Assembly: GCA_036264135.1 (NCBI GenBank) | Contig: DATARN010000020.1 | Coordinates: 1-64,000, forward strand | DNA: 64,000 nucleotides | Direction: 5' to 3' | From: DATARN01 sp036264135 | Lineage (GTDB): Bacteria > Actinomycetota > Acidimicrobiia > Acidimicrobiales > Palsa-688 | Shown: one piece after another, positions 40,551-48,736 of the stretch | How the letters are laid out: every line of letters starts with the position of its first letter | How positions within the stretch are numbered: position 1 is the first letter of the stretch | The notes under the pieces: generated by a model | The model's database searches: none | The model's input: only the letters and a program-made list of their open reading frames with translations | Told to the model about the DNA's origin: nothing | Translations under genes and position numbers: made by a program

Positions 40551-41601
40551 GCTCCGCCCCCGTGCCCGGACCGTCGGGCACGGCGATGGTGCCATCGGGG
40601 TCCACGACGACGGCATCGGTGATGTCGTCCCGGTAGAAGCGATCGGAGGCCGACAGGTCGCCGGGCAGGGTGAAGTTAGGCAGGGCGGCGAGGGCAAGGT
40701 TGGCGTGGCGGCCCAGCCCGGTTTCCAGCATGCCGCCGCACCACACCGGGATGCCGTGGGCGGCGCACACGTCGTGTACCCGCACCGCTTCCAAATACCC
40801 GCCCACACGCGGCGCCTTGATGTTGATGACCTGCCCGGCGCCGAGGGCGATGGCCGTGGCGGCCACCGCGGCCGAGGTCACCGACTCGTCGAGGCACAGC
40901 GGCGGCCCCCTTTTCCCACCCCATTTCTCACCCCATGCGGCGTGGCCGAGGAGGTCGTCGGCGGCCAGAGGTTGCTCCAGGCAGAGCAGGCCGGCGCCAT
41001 TGAGGGCGGCCAGGCGGTCGGCGTCGCCCAACTGGTAGGTGCCGTTGGCGTCGACCTGGAGGGCCAGGTCGGGGAAGGCGGACCGCACCGCCCGCACCGG
41101 CTCCACGTCCCAGCCGGGCTCGATCTTGAGCTTCACCCGCCGGTAGCCGAGGGCCACGAACTGGGCCACCTCGGCGAGCAGTGCGGCCAAGTCACCGGTC
41201 AACCCGATGGCCACCCCGGCGGCCACCCGGCGGCGGGTCGCCCCGAGACGGGCGGCGAGGGAAACACCCGCCGCCCGCAATTCGGCGTCCAGCACGGCGA
41301 GCTCGAGGGCGCACTTGGCCATCGGCTGGCCCTGGACGGCGGCGAGCGGCAGCGACGAAGCCGCCATCGGGCCGCCCAGGGCGAGGGGAACGAGGTGGTG
41401 GCGCAGGACGTCCCACGCCCCGTCCACCCATTCGGGGCTGTAGCTCGGCGTGGGGAAGGCGGCGCATTCGCCCCAGCCGTCGCTCTCTTCGCCCACGGCG
41501 CGCACCACCACGACGTCGCGCTCGGTGAGCGTCCCCCCGGGCCACCGCCACGGTGCGACCAGCGGCAGGCGGACCCGGCGCAGCTCGACGCCGGCGACCA
41601 C
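40492..41601 (-). CDS. menC: o-Succinylbenzoate synthase / enolase-superfamily enzyme
   Basis: A 369-residue enolase-superfamily (muconate-lactonizing subgroup) enzyme. It has KLKI (first general base lysine), LQVDANGTY, LEQPLAADD and CLDESV for the Mg2+-binding Asp/Glu/Asp set, and NIKAPRVGG (second lysine). Sequence features fit OSBS/N-succinylamino-acid racemase of the Actinomycetota type. In menaquinone synthesis OSBS dehydrates SHCHC. The GTG at 41601 begins 1 nt after the rpiB-like stop; a longer N-terminus is possible but Ala/Ser-rich. No other men genes are present, so a racemase or dipeptide-epimerase role cannot be excluded. Confidence 0.8.
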   Translation of the reverse strand: MVAGVELRRVRLPLVAPWRWPGGTLTERDVVVVRAVGEESDGWGECAAFPTPSYSPEWVDGAWDVLRHHLVPLALGGPMAASSLPLAAVQGQPMAKCALELAVLDAELRAAGVSLAARLGATRRRVAAGVAIGLTGDLAALLAEVAQFVALGYRRVKLKIEPGWDVEPVRAVRSAFPDLALQVDANGTYQLGDADRLAALNGAGLLCLEQPLAADDLLGHAAWGEKWGGKRGPPLCLDESVTSAAVAATAIALGAGQVINIKAPRVGGYLEAVRVHDVCAAHGIPVWCGGMLETGLGRHANLALAALPNFTLPGDLSASDRFYRDDITDAVVVDPDGTIAVPDGPGTGAELRWDVLDGATVDRCFLAAR

Positions 41602-41602
41602 G

Positions 41603-42058
41603 TCAGCCGCGGCCGCACTCCTCCCGCTCGATGGCGGCCAGTTGCTCGATGCGGGCCACGTGGCGGCCGCCCTCAAAGTCGGTGGCCAGCCACTCGTCGA
41701 CGATCACCAGCGCCAGTTGGGGGGCGAGGATGCGGGCGCCCAGGGCCAGGACGTTGGCGTTGTTGTGCTGGCGGGACAGGCGGGCGGTGAACTCGTCGTG
41801 GCACAGGGCGGCCCGGGCGCCGTGGACCTTGTTGGCCGCGATCTGCTCCCCCTGGCCGCTGCCGCCGATGACGATGCCGAGGTCGGCGTCGCCGGCCACC
41901 ACGGCGCGAGCGCAGGCGGCGCAGAAGGGGGGGTAGTCGACCGGCTCGGTGGAGAAGGTGCCCAGGTCGAGGGTGGTGTGGCCGCCGTCGGCGAGGTGCT
42001 GGATGACCACCGTTTTCAGGTCGAAGCCGGCGTGGTCGCTGGCCAGGGCGATGTTCAT
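41603..42058 (-). CDS. rpiB: Ribose-5-phosphate isomerase B / LacAB-type sugar isomerase
   Basis: A 151-residue RpiB/LacA/LacB-family enzyme. It opens MNIALASDHAGFDLK and continues with DLGTFSTEPVDYPPF and DLGIVIGGSGQGEQIAANKV, the phosphate-binding Gly-rich loop; RpiB normally has Cys in GTGIG, and here the loop is GGSGQG. ARLSRQHNNANVLALGARI closes the fold. The ATG at 42058 has AGGAA upstream. It interconverts ribose-5-phosphate and ribulose-5-phosphate or a related sugar. It is followed directly by the OSBS-family gene and preceded by the O-methyltransferase gene, 7 bp away. Confidence 0.88.
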   Translation of the reverse strand: MNIALASDHAGFDLKTVVIQHLADGGHTTLDLGTFSTEPVDYPPFCAACARAVVAGDADLGIVIGGSGQGEQIAANKVHGARAALCHDEFTARLSRQHNNANVLALGARILAPQLALVIVDEWLATDFEGGRHVARIEQLAAIEREECGRG

Positions 42059-42065
42059 GACGTTC

Positions 42066-42716
42066 CTATCGTTTGACCGCGAGGGTGACCCCGTCGCGGA
42101 TGGGCAGCATGGCAACCAGGACCCGTTCGTCCGCCACGACCTGGTCATTGAACCGGCGTACGGCCACCACGTTGTCGCTGCTGGCGGTGTCATCGAGGAC
42201 CTGGAGGCGCTGCAGGACGTTGTCGACGCAAATGGCGCCGCCGGCCCGCATGCGAGGGACGATCTCGGCCCAGTAGACCGGGTAGCCCACCTTGTCGGCG
42301 TCGATGAAGGCCAGGTCGAAGAGGGGCTCGTTCGGGAGGTTCTTCAGGGTCTCGGCGGCCGGCCCGAGCCGCAGCTCGATCTGGTCGGCCACGCCCGCCT
42401 CGGCCCAGTAGCGGCGGGCGATGTTCGTCCACTCCTCGCTGACGTCGCAGCACAGGAGGTGCCCCGCCGGGCCCATGCCCCGGGCGATGCACAGCGACGA
42501 GTAGCCGGTGAAGGTTCCCACCTCGACGGCGTGGCGCGCCCCGCTCAGGCCGGCGATGGCGGTCAGGAAGGCGCCCTCGTCGCTGGAGATCTGCATTCCC
42601 GCCACGTCACCGAGCGCCTGGGTCTCGGCGATGAGGCGCTCGGCGACGGCGTCGGGCGGGGTGCTGTGGGCCACCAGGTAGTCCATCACCCGGTCCCAGG
42701 AGGGAGGATCTGCCAT
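42066..42716 (-). CDS. SAM-dependent O-methyltransferase (caffeoyl-CoA type)
   Basis: A 216-residue class I methyltransferase. It has the SAM site HAVEVGTFTGYSSLCIARGM, the metal-binding FDLAFIDADK and an Asp-Asn pair in GGAICVDNVL, which together define the cation-dependent catechol/caffeoyl-CoA O-methyltransferase family (MdmC-like). It should methylate a vicinal diol or other small hydroxylated substrate. The ATG at 42716 starts the methyltransferase-rpiB-menC set on the minus strand, with spacings of 1-7 bp. It is divergent from the CFA-synthase-like gene. Confidence 0.9.
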   Translation of the reverse strand: MADPPSWDRVMDYLVAHSTPPDAVAERLIAETQALGDVAGMQISSDEGAFLTAIAGLSGARHAVEVGTFTGYSSLCIARGMGPAGHLLCCDVSEEWTNIARRYWAEAGVADQIELRLGPAAETLKNLPNEPLFDLAFIDADKVGYPVYWAEIVPRMRAGGAICVDNVLQRLQVLDDTASSDNVVAVRRFNDQVVADERVLVAMLPIRDGVTLAVKR

Positions 42717-42747
42717 GCGCCCGTTTCTAGCGTGTCAGGCTGGGGGG

Positions 42748-44019
42748 ATGCCTACGCCGTCGGCCGCAGACGCCCTCGCCCCCCTCGTCCACGCCATGCT
42801 CGGCGACCCCCTCGCCGTCGAGGTCCGCTTTTGGGACGGCAGCCACATCGGCACGCCCGACGGCCCGGCCCGCATCGTGCTGCGGTCGCCCGAGGCGCTG
42901 CGCCGGATCCTGTGGTCGCCCAACGAGGTGGGCTTCGCCCGGGCGTTCATCACCGGCGACGCCGAGATCGAGGGCGACCTGCTGGAAGCCATCCGGGCGG
43001 TGTTCGTCGCCGCCCCCGAGGACTTCCAGCTGGGGACGAGGACGGTGGTGCAGACGCTCGCCGCCGCCGCCCGGCTGGGGGTGCTGGGCCCGCCGCCGCC
43101 CCGGCCGGCGGAGGAGGCCCGGCTGCGGGGGGGCCGCCATTCCCGGGAGCGGGACGCCGCCGCCATCTCGCACCACTACGACGTGGGCAACGACTTCTAC
43201 CGCCTGATCCTGGGCGAGTCCATGACCTACAGCTGCGCCCGCTTCGTCCGCCCCGACGCCTCGTTGGAGGAGGCGCAGGCGGCCAAGTACGACCTCATCT
43301 GCCGCAAGCTGGGCCTGGCCGAGGGGATGCGGCTGCTGGACGTGGGCTGCGGGTGGGGCGGCATGGCCATGCACGCCGCCGCCACCTACCGGGTGGCTGC
43401 CGTCGGCATCACGCTCTCGGAGCAGCAGTTCGACCTGGCCCGCAAGCGGGTCGCCGAGGCGGGGCTCTCCGACTGGGTCGAGATACGCCTGCAGGACTAC
43501 CGCGACGTGGGCGGTGGCGGCGAGCGGTTCGACGCCATCAGCTCCATCGGGATGTTCGAGCATGTCGGCAAGGACCAGATGGCGGCCTACTTCTCGGTAC
43601 TGGCCGACGTCCTGACGCCCGGGGGCCGGCTGTTGAACCACGCCATCTCCACCCCCGATGGGGCGGCGTTCGACCGGCGGAGCTTCACGGCGCGGTACGT
43701 GTTCCCCGACGGGGAGCTGGAGGACGTGGCCGACGTGGTGGCCGCCATGGAAGCGGTGTCGTTGGAGGTGCGCGACGTCGAGTCACTCCGCGAGCACTAC
43801 GCCCTCACCCTTCGCCAGTGGGTCGACAACCTGAACCGCAACTGGGACGAGGCGGTGGCACTCGTCGGGCTGGTCCGGGCCCGCATCTGGCGGCTGTACA
43901 TGGCCGCCGCGGTCATCGGCTTCGAGCTCAACCAGACCGCCATCCACCAGGTCCTCGGCGTCAAGACCAGGCCGGACGGCACGAGCGGGATGCCCCTGAC
44001 CCGGGCCGCCATGGTGTAG
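42748..44019 (+). CDS. Cyclopropane-fatty-acyl-phospholipid synthase-family methyltransferase
   Basis: A 423-residue CFA/UfaA-family SAM enzyme. A variable N-terminal lipid-binding part includes LIRSPEALRRIL-like VLRSPEALRRILWSPNEVGFARAFI. The core has SHHYDVGNDFYRLILG, which the family uses to orient lipid, SYSCARF-like TYSCARF, the SAM loop LLDVGCGWGGMAMHA, GITLSEQQFDLA and ISSIGMFEHVG. It transfers a methylene or methyl group to unsaturated phospholipid acyl chains, matching the nearby acyl-ACP desaturase. ATG 42748 is preferred over an upstream frame extension. It ends 14 bp before the convergent glutamate dehydrogenase gene. Confidence 0.9.
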   Translation: MPTPSAADALAPLVHAMLGDPLAVEVRFWDGSHIGTPDGPARIVLRSPEALRRILWSPNEVGFARAFITGDAEIEGDLLEAIRAVFVAAPEDFQLGTRTVVQTLAAAARLGVLGPPPPRPAEEARLRGGRHSRERDAAAISHHYDVGNDFYRLILGESMTYSCARFVRPDASLEEAQAAKYDLICRKLGLAEGMRLLDVGCGWGGMAMHAAATYRVAAVGITLSEQQFDLARKRVAEAGLSDWVEIRLQDYRDVGGGGERFDAISSIGMFEHVGKDQMAAYFSVLADVLTPGGRLLNHAISTPDGAAFDRRSFTARYVFPDGELEDVADVVAAMEAVSLEVRDVESLREHYALTLRQWVDNLNRNWDEAVALVGLVRARIWRLYMAAAVIGFELNQTAIHQVLGVKTRPDGTSGMPLTRAAMV

Positions 44020-44033
44020 GGCGGCCGGGGCCG

Positions 44034-47000
44034 TCAGGCGTGGTCGGTCAGGTCGGCGAGGGCCCGCACGGCGAGGGCGGCGACACAGAGCACGTCGGCC
44101 TCGGGGTCGGCGAGCAGTGCCATGAGGCGCTGGTAGCGGGCCCGGGCGGTAGCCGCCGCCGGCGCCGCCAGCCACGCCGCCATGGCGGCCGCCGGTCCTT
44201 CTGCCAGCGACCCAGGCCCGGACGCCGCGGCCAGGGCGGCCCGGCGCCGCAGGTCGGCCACGTCGTCTTTCAGGCGGCGGGCCTGCCAGCGGCCCCAGCG
44301 GCTGCCCAGGTCTCGGCGGTCGAGGGCGGCGCGGAAGTCGGCGGCGCCCACCGCCGCCTCGAACGCCCCCACCAGTCCGAGCGCCTCGGCGACGCTGACC
44401 TGCCGGGCCCGGGTGACGGCGCCGATGTCGGCGGCCAGGGCCAGCGCCGGCAGCCGGGCGAAGGCGGCGGCGCCGTCGGTGTCGGTGTCGGTGTCGGCGT
44501 CGGTGTCGGCATCGGCGTCGGGGGCGGCGCCGGAAACGCCGGCGGCCACGATGGCGGCGGCATCCCCGGTGGCCACGCCGTCGAGGGCCTCCACCACGGC
44601 GCGGTCGTCATAGACGTGCTCGTCGCCCTCCACCACGTACCGGCGGGCCAGGGCGTCGACGGCGTGGGCCACCATGGCATGCAGGAGCGACTCGGCGTCG
44701 GGCGACACGGCCGGGGCCAGCGCCTCCACCCGGCGCCAGCGCTCGTCGGCGCCGAGGACATGGCGGCCCGCCCAGTAGGCCCGCCCGACCGAGGCCAGGT
44801 CGACGCCGAACTCCTCAGCCGTCTCGTGGGCCCACGTCACCCCCATGCGGTCGACCATGTCGCTGGCCACCCGGGTGGCGGCCAGGGGGCGGTAGAGCCG
44901 GTGGGCGGCGAGCAGGTCGGCGAAACGGTCGGCCACCGGGGCGGGGAAGTAGCCCACCACGGCGTCGTGCACCGCCGGCGAGGCGACGAGGGGCGACTGT
45001 TCCAGGGCGTCGGCCAGATCGGATTTGGCCAGGGCCAGTAGCACCGCCGCCTCGGGGCGGGTCAGGCCGGCGCCGGCAGCGCGCCGCTGGGCCAGATCCT
45101 CGTCATCGGGAAGGGATTCCACCCGCCGGTCGAGCCGGCCGGCGTGCTCCAGGTGCGCCATGAGAGCCTGGTAGGCGTCGATGTCCGCAGCGCTGGCGGG
45201 GACGGCGCGGGTCACCGCCACCGCGGTCAGGCCGACGTCGCGCAGCACCGCCCCGGCCACGTCGTCCTGGACGGATCGCAGCACCCCATCTCGCTCGCCG
45301 GCGGCGATACGGCCCTGCTCGATGGCCTGCGCCAGCAAGATCTTGAGGTTGACCTCGTAGTCCGACGTGTCGACGCCGGCGGCGTTGTCGACGAAGTCGG
45401 CGTTGATCTTGCCGCCCCGCCGCGAGTAGGCGATGCGGGCCCGCGGGGTGACGGCCAAATTGCCGCCCTCGACGATGATGCGGGCTCGGACCTGGTCGGC
45501 GTCGACCCGCACGGCGTCGTTGGCCCGGTCGCCGACGTCGGCGGCGGACTCCTGGGGCGCCTTGACGAAGGTGCCGATCCCCCCGAACCACAACAGGTCG
45601 GCGGAGGCCGTCAGGATGGCGGCGATGAGCTGCGGGGGGGTAACGGTCGCCGCGGTGATCCCCAGCGCCGCCCGCGCCTCGGGGGACAGGGTGATCTCCT
45701 TGGTGGTGCGCGACCAGACGCCACCGCCCGGGGAGAGGACGGCGCGGTCGTAGTCCTGCCAGCTCGACCGGGGCAGGGCGAAGAGGCGGCAACGCTCGAC
45801 GAATGACCGCGCCGGGTCGGGGTCGGGATCCACGAACACGTCGCGGTGGTCAAAGGCGGCGATCAGCTTCATCGTCCGGCTGCGCAGCATGCCGTTGCCG
45901 AACACGTCGCCCGACATGTCGCCGACGCCCATGACCCGGATTTCTTCGGCCTCGGGGTCGATGCCGAGCTGGCGAAAATGCTGGCGGGCCACCTCCCAGG
46001 CGCCCCGGGCGGTGATGCCCATCGCCTTGTGGTCGTAGCCGTGGCCGCCGCCTGACGCGAAGGCGTCGCCCAGCCAGAAGCCGCGGGCCACGCTGATGGC
46101 GTTGGCCAGGTCGGAGAAGGTGGCCGTGCCCTTGTCGGCGGCCACCACCAGATAGGAGTCCTCGCCGTCGGCGGGCCGTACCCCCGCCGGCGGGCGGACC
46201 TGGCCGCCCACCACGTTGTCGGTGATGTCCAGCAACCCCTCGATGAACAGCTGGTAGCACGCCCGCACCTCGGCGGCGGCGTCGGCCACCTCGTCGCCCT
46301 CGGCGCGGGCGCTGTCGGAAAGGGCCAGGCGCCGGCAGACGAATCCGCCCTTGGCGCCCGTGGGCACGATGCCGGCGTTCTTGAGGACCTGGGCCCGAAC
46401 CAGGCCCAGCACCTCGGTGCGCAGGTCGTCCTGGCGGTCACTCCAGCGGATGCCGCCCCGAGCGACGGGGCCGCCCCGCAGGTGCAGCCCTTCTATGCGG
46501 GGCGAGTAGACGAACGCCTCCACGAACGGCCGGGGCGGGGGCAGCTCGGGAACCCGGGTGCTGTCGAGCTTCATGGTGAGCGTGGGCAGGCGCTCGCCCC
46601 CGGGGGCGCGGGCGTAGTGGCTGGTTCGCATGGTGGCGTCGACCAGCGACAGGTAGGCCCGCAGGACCTGGTCCTGTTCCAGTCGCTCGACGGACGCCAG
46701 CGCCTTCTCCACCGCCACCCGGGCCTCGCCGGAGGCGGCCGGGGCGCCGGCGGCCAGGGAAGGGTCGAAACGGGCGGCGTAGTACCCGAGCAGGGCCGTC
46801 GCCACCTTGGGGAACTCGACCAGTGGATCGATGAGCTGGCGGTCGCTCCATACCGAACCGACCTGGCGGCGGTACCGGCGGTAGGCCCGCAGCACGACGA
46901 CGTCGGACCAGTCCACGCGGGCCCGCACGACCAGGCGGTTGAGGTCGTCGACCTCGGCGTCACCCCGCCAGGCGGCCTGCACGGCGGCCACCAAGCGGGG

Positions 47001-47303
47001 GCCGTCGGCGACGGGATCGAACGGCCAGCGGCCCCGGGCCCGCAGCCCGAAATCGTCCAGATGGATGGGCGGCCCGTCGCCGGCGGCGAGGTGGTGGGGC
47101 ACCGCCTCGACGACGGTCAGCCCGAAGCTCTCCAAGACGGGCAGGAAGCTGCCCAGCTCGATGCCTCGCCGGCCGTAGACATGCAGGCGGAACAGCCCGG
47201 CGCCGGGATCGGGGTCCGGGTGAACCGAGATGGCGATGGCGGCGTCGCCGGCCAGGGCGGCTTCCACCACATCGGGGGTCCACGACCCGGGAACGTCTGT
47301 CAC
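44034..47303 (-). CDS. NAD-specific glutamate dehydrogenase, short form
   Basis: A 1,089-residue member of the large NAD-GDH family, which in bacteria is usually about 1,600 residues. The N-terminus begins inside the last ACT-like segment (LFRLHVYGRRGIELGSFLPVLESFGL). The catalytic region follows: GGIRWSDRQDDLRTEVLGLVRAQ, the substrate lysine in GAKGGFVCR, and the NAD-binding part GGIGTFVKAPQE. A C-terminal helical domain is intact apart from a 6-bp repeat at residues about 928-943. No matching coding sequence exists upstream, so the short form looks native. The GTG at 47303 starts it. It makes 2-oxoglutarate and ammonia from glutamate. Confidence 0.9.
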   Translation of the reverse strand: MTDVPGSWTPDVVEAALAGDAAIAISVHPDPDPGAGLFRLHVYGRRGIELGSFLPVLESFGLTVVEAVPHHLAAGDGPPIHLDDFGLRARGRWPFDPVADGPRLVAAVQAAWRGDAEVDDLNRLVVRARVDWSDVVVLRAYRRYRRQVGSVWSDRQLIDPLVEFPKVATALLGYYAARFDPSLAAGAPAASGEARVAVEKALASVERLEQDQVLRAYLSLVDATMRTSHYARAPGGERLPTLTMKLDSTRVPELPPPRPFVEAFVYSPRIEGLHLRGGPVARGGIRWSDRQDDLRTEVLGLVRAQVLKNAGIVPTGAKGGFVCRRLALSDSARAEGDEVADAAAEVRACYQLFIEGLLDITDNVVGGQVRPPAGVRPADGEDSYLVVAADKGTATFSDLANAISVARGFWLGDAFASGGGHGYDHKAMGITARGAWEVARQHFRQLGIDPEAEEIRVMGVGDMSGDVFGNGMLRSRTMKLIAAFDHRDVFVDPDPDPARSFVERCRLFALPRSSWQDYDRAVLSPGGGVWSRTTKEITLSPEARAALGITAATVTPPQLIAAILTASADLLWFGGIGTFVKAPQESAADVGDRANDAVRVDADQVRARIIVEGGNLAVTPRARIAYSRRGGKINADFVDNAAGVDTSDYEVNLKILLAQAIEQGRIAAGERDGVLRSVQDDVAGAVLRDVGLTAVAVTRAVPASAADIDAYQALMAHLEHAGRLDRRVESLPDDEDLAQRRAAGAGLTRPEAAVLLALAKSDLADALEQSPLVASPAVHDAVVGYFPAPVADRFADLLAAHRLYRPLAATRVASDMVDRMGVTWAHETAEEFGVDLASVGRAYWAGRHVLGADERWRRVEALAPAVSPDAESLLHAMVAHAVDALARRYVVEGDEHVYDDRAVVEALDGVATGDAAAIVAAGVSGAAPDADADTDADTDTDTDGAAAFARLPALALAADIGAVTRARQVSVAEALGLVGAFEAAVGAADFRAALDRRDLGSRWGRWQARRLKDDVADLRRRAALAAASGPGSLAEGPAAAMAAWLAAPAAATARARYQRLMALLADPEADVLCVAALAVRALADLTDHA
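44475..44521. repeat. Six-base tandem repeat inside the glutamate dehydrogenase gene
   Basis: About eight GTCGGY units (plus strand) encode an alternating Asp/Thr/Ala stretch on the minus strand. Being a multiple of three, expansion or loss would keep the reading frame. Confidence 0.85.
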
Positions 47304-47447
47304 CGAATATTCAGCTTCTCATGCTGCCCGGCGGAGGAAGAATGAATCCGATTCCCCTGCCTGATTCGTAGTGGTTCATGCGAGTCAGCGACGGGAAAGA
47401 ATACCCCGCCCCGTCGTAATGACCGCCGATCAAACCCTGGAGGAGCA

Positions 47448-47531
47448 ATGGCGCCTTACTTTCGCCTGCAGCTCTGGCTCGCGCCCGTCCGCAACCTGGT
47501 GTGGGTTGCCGCTCAGTGCGGACACCGCTGA
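47448..47531 (+). CDS. Possible 27-residue leader ORF before egtA
   Basis: An ATG at 47448 follows a perfect GGAGGAG at 47439-47445 and opens a 27-codon frame ending two bases before the egtA ATG. The peptide (MAPYFRLQLWLAPVRN...QCGHR) is not recognised. Its Cys and His codons near the stop could serve as an attenuator for sulfur or histidine supply, since ergothioneine is made from these amino acids. egtA itself lacks a good ribosome site, so translational coupling through this ORF would explain its expression. It may not encode a functional product. Confidence 0.45.
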   Translation: MAPYFRLQLWLAPVRNLVWVAAQCGHR

Positions 47532-47533
47532 GC

Positions 47534-48736
47534 ATGCCCGCGCCGGCGCGGCAACTCGAGCTGGATGACGCCCGTTCGCTGATCGCGAGCTGCGGATTCG
47601 AGGGGCCGTCGGCCCCGGCCGATCCCCGGTCGCATCGCACCGTCGGCGTCGAGTTGGAAAGTTTCGTTCTCCCTACGACCGATCCCGAGCGGCTGCCGGC
47701 GGTGGCCCTGCCCGCCGGGAGCCGCCTGACCTACGAGCCGGGCGGCCAGGTCGAGGTGAGCTCGCCGCCCCACCGGACGGTGGGCGCGGCCCTCGAGGCG
47801 GCGGCGCGGGACCTGGCCGCAGTGCGGGATGCGTTCGCGCCCCTCGGGTTCGACCTGGTCCAGTCCGGCGTCCGGCCCTCCCCGCCACGACGCCTGATCG
47901 ACGCCCCCCGCTACCGGGCCATGGAGGCCTACTTCGCCTCGCGCTGGCCCGACGACGGCCCGGCCATGATGTGCGGCACCGCCTCGGTGCAGGTGAACCT
48001 GGGGTTGGGGCAGGGACCGCACGCCGCCACCCGGTGGCGGGCGGCGAACGCGTTGGGGCCCGTCCTGGCCGCCGCCTTCTCCTCGTCGCCGACCTACCCG
48101 GCGCAGGGCGCCGGAGGGTGCCGGCGGCTGGCCACCTGGCTGCGCCTCGACCCCTCGCGCACGGCGCCCGTGCCGTGCCGGGCCGATGAGGACCCCGGAC
48201 AGGCCTGGGCCGCCTACGCCCTCGCCGCCAACATCATGCTCATCCGCAGCCCCGAGGGGTGCGAGCCTCTTACCGGCCCCGCCATGACCCTGCAGACCTG
48301 GATCGACGAGGGCCACCCGCGGGGCTGGCCGACCGCCGACGACGTGGCCTACCACCTGACGACGCTGTTCCCGCCGGTGCGGCCCAAGGGGTGGCTGGAA
48401 CTGCGGATGATCGACGCCCTGCCCGATCCGTGGTGGCGCGTTCCCGTCGCCGTCGCCGCCGTGCTGCTCGACGACCCCGATGCGGTCGCCGCGTGCCGAC
48501 CCGTCGCCGACCGGTGGCGCGAGGCGGCGGAATTCGGCCTGGCCGACGAGCCGCTGGCCGCCGCCGCCCGGATGTGCGCCCAACGGACCCTGGCAGGCCT
48601 GAGCCGGGTCGGCGTCGACATGACGACCGCCGTCCTCGTCGAGCAGTGGGCCGCCAGCGTCCGCAAGGGAGATGACCCGCCGTGGTTGGCGGTGTGCGTG
48701 CCCATGGCGGCGGCGGAACGGGGGGCCGCCCGATGA
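47534..48736 (+). CDS. egtA: Gamma-glutamylcysteine synthetase EgtA (ergothioneine pathway)
   Basis: A 400-residue GCS2-type glutamate-cysteine ligase as in actinobacterial EgtA. It has TVGVELESFVL (ATP/Mg-binding Glu), EPGGQVEVSSPPHRT, MMCGTASVQVNLGLG and RPKGWLELRMIDALPDPWW. It makes gamma-Glu-Cys, the sulfur donor used by EgtB. ATG 47534 is chosen over GTG 47516; neither has a strong ribosome site, consistent with coupling to the short ORF just upstream. Its stop overlaps the egtB start (ATGA). It is the first enzyme gene of egtABCD. Confidence 0.93.
   Translation: MPAPARQLELDDARSLIASCGFEGPSAPADPRSHRTVGVELESFVLPTTDPERLPAVALPAGSRLTYEPGGQVEVSSPPHRTVGAALEAAARDLAAVRDAFAPLGFDLVQSGVRPSPPRRLIDAPRYRAMEAYFASRWPDDGPAMMCGTASVQVNLGLGQGPHAATRWRAANALGPVLAAAFSSSPTYPAQGAGGCRRLATWLRLDPSRTAPVPCRADEDPGQAWAAYALAANIMLIRSPEGCEPLTGPAMTLQTWIDEGHPRGWPTADDVAYHLTTLFPPVRPKGWLELRMIDALPDPWWRVPVAVAAVLLDDPDAVAACRPVADRWREAAEFGLADEPLAAAARMCAQRTLAGLSRVGVDMTTAVLVEQWAASVRKGDDPPWLAVCVPMAAAERGAAR

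Noticed and set aside
42727..43641. Minus-strand 304-codon frame opposite the CFA-synthase-like gene
   Set aside because: Low-complexity shadow; the plus-strand protein has complete SAM and CFA motifs.
47371..47568. 65-codon frame across the egtA leader region
   Set aside because: It overlaps egtA out of frame and has no ribosome site, unlike the 27-codon frame at 47448.
44034..47640. Frameshifted N-terminal third of the glutamate dehydrogenase upstream
   Set aside because: No frame between 47304 and 47640 reads like the ACT-like N-terminal domains of the long family.
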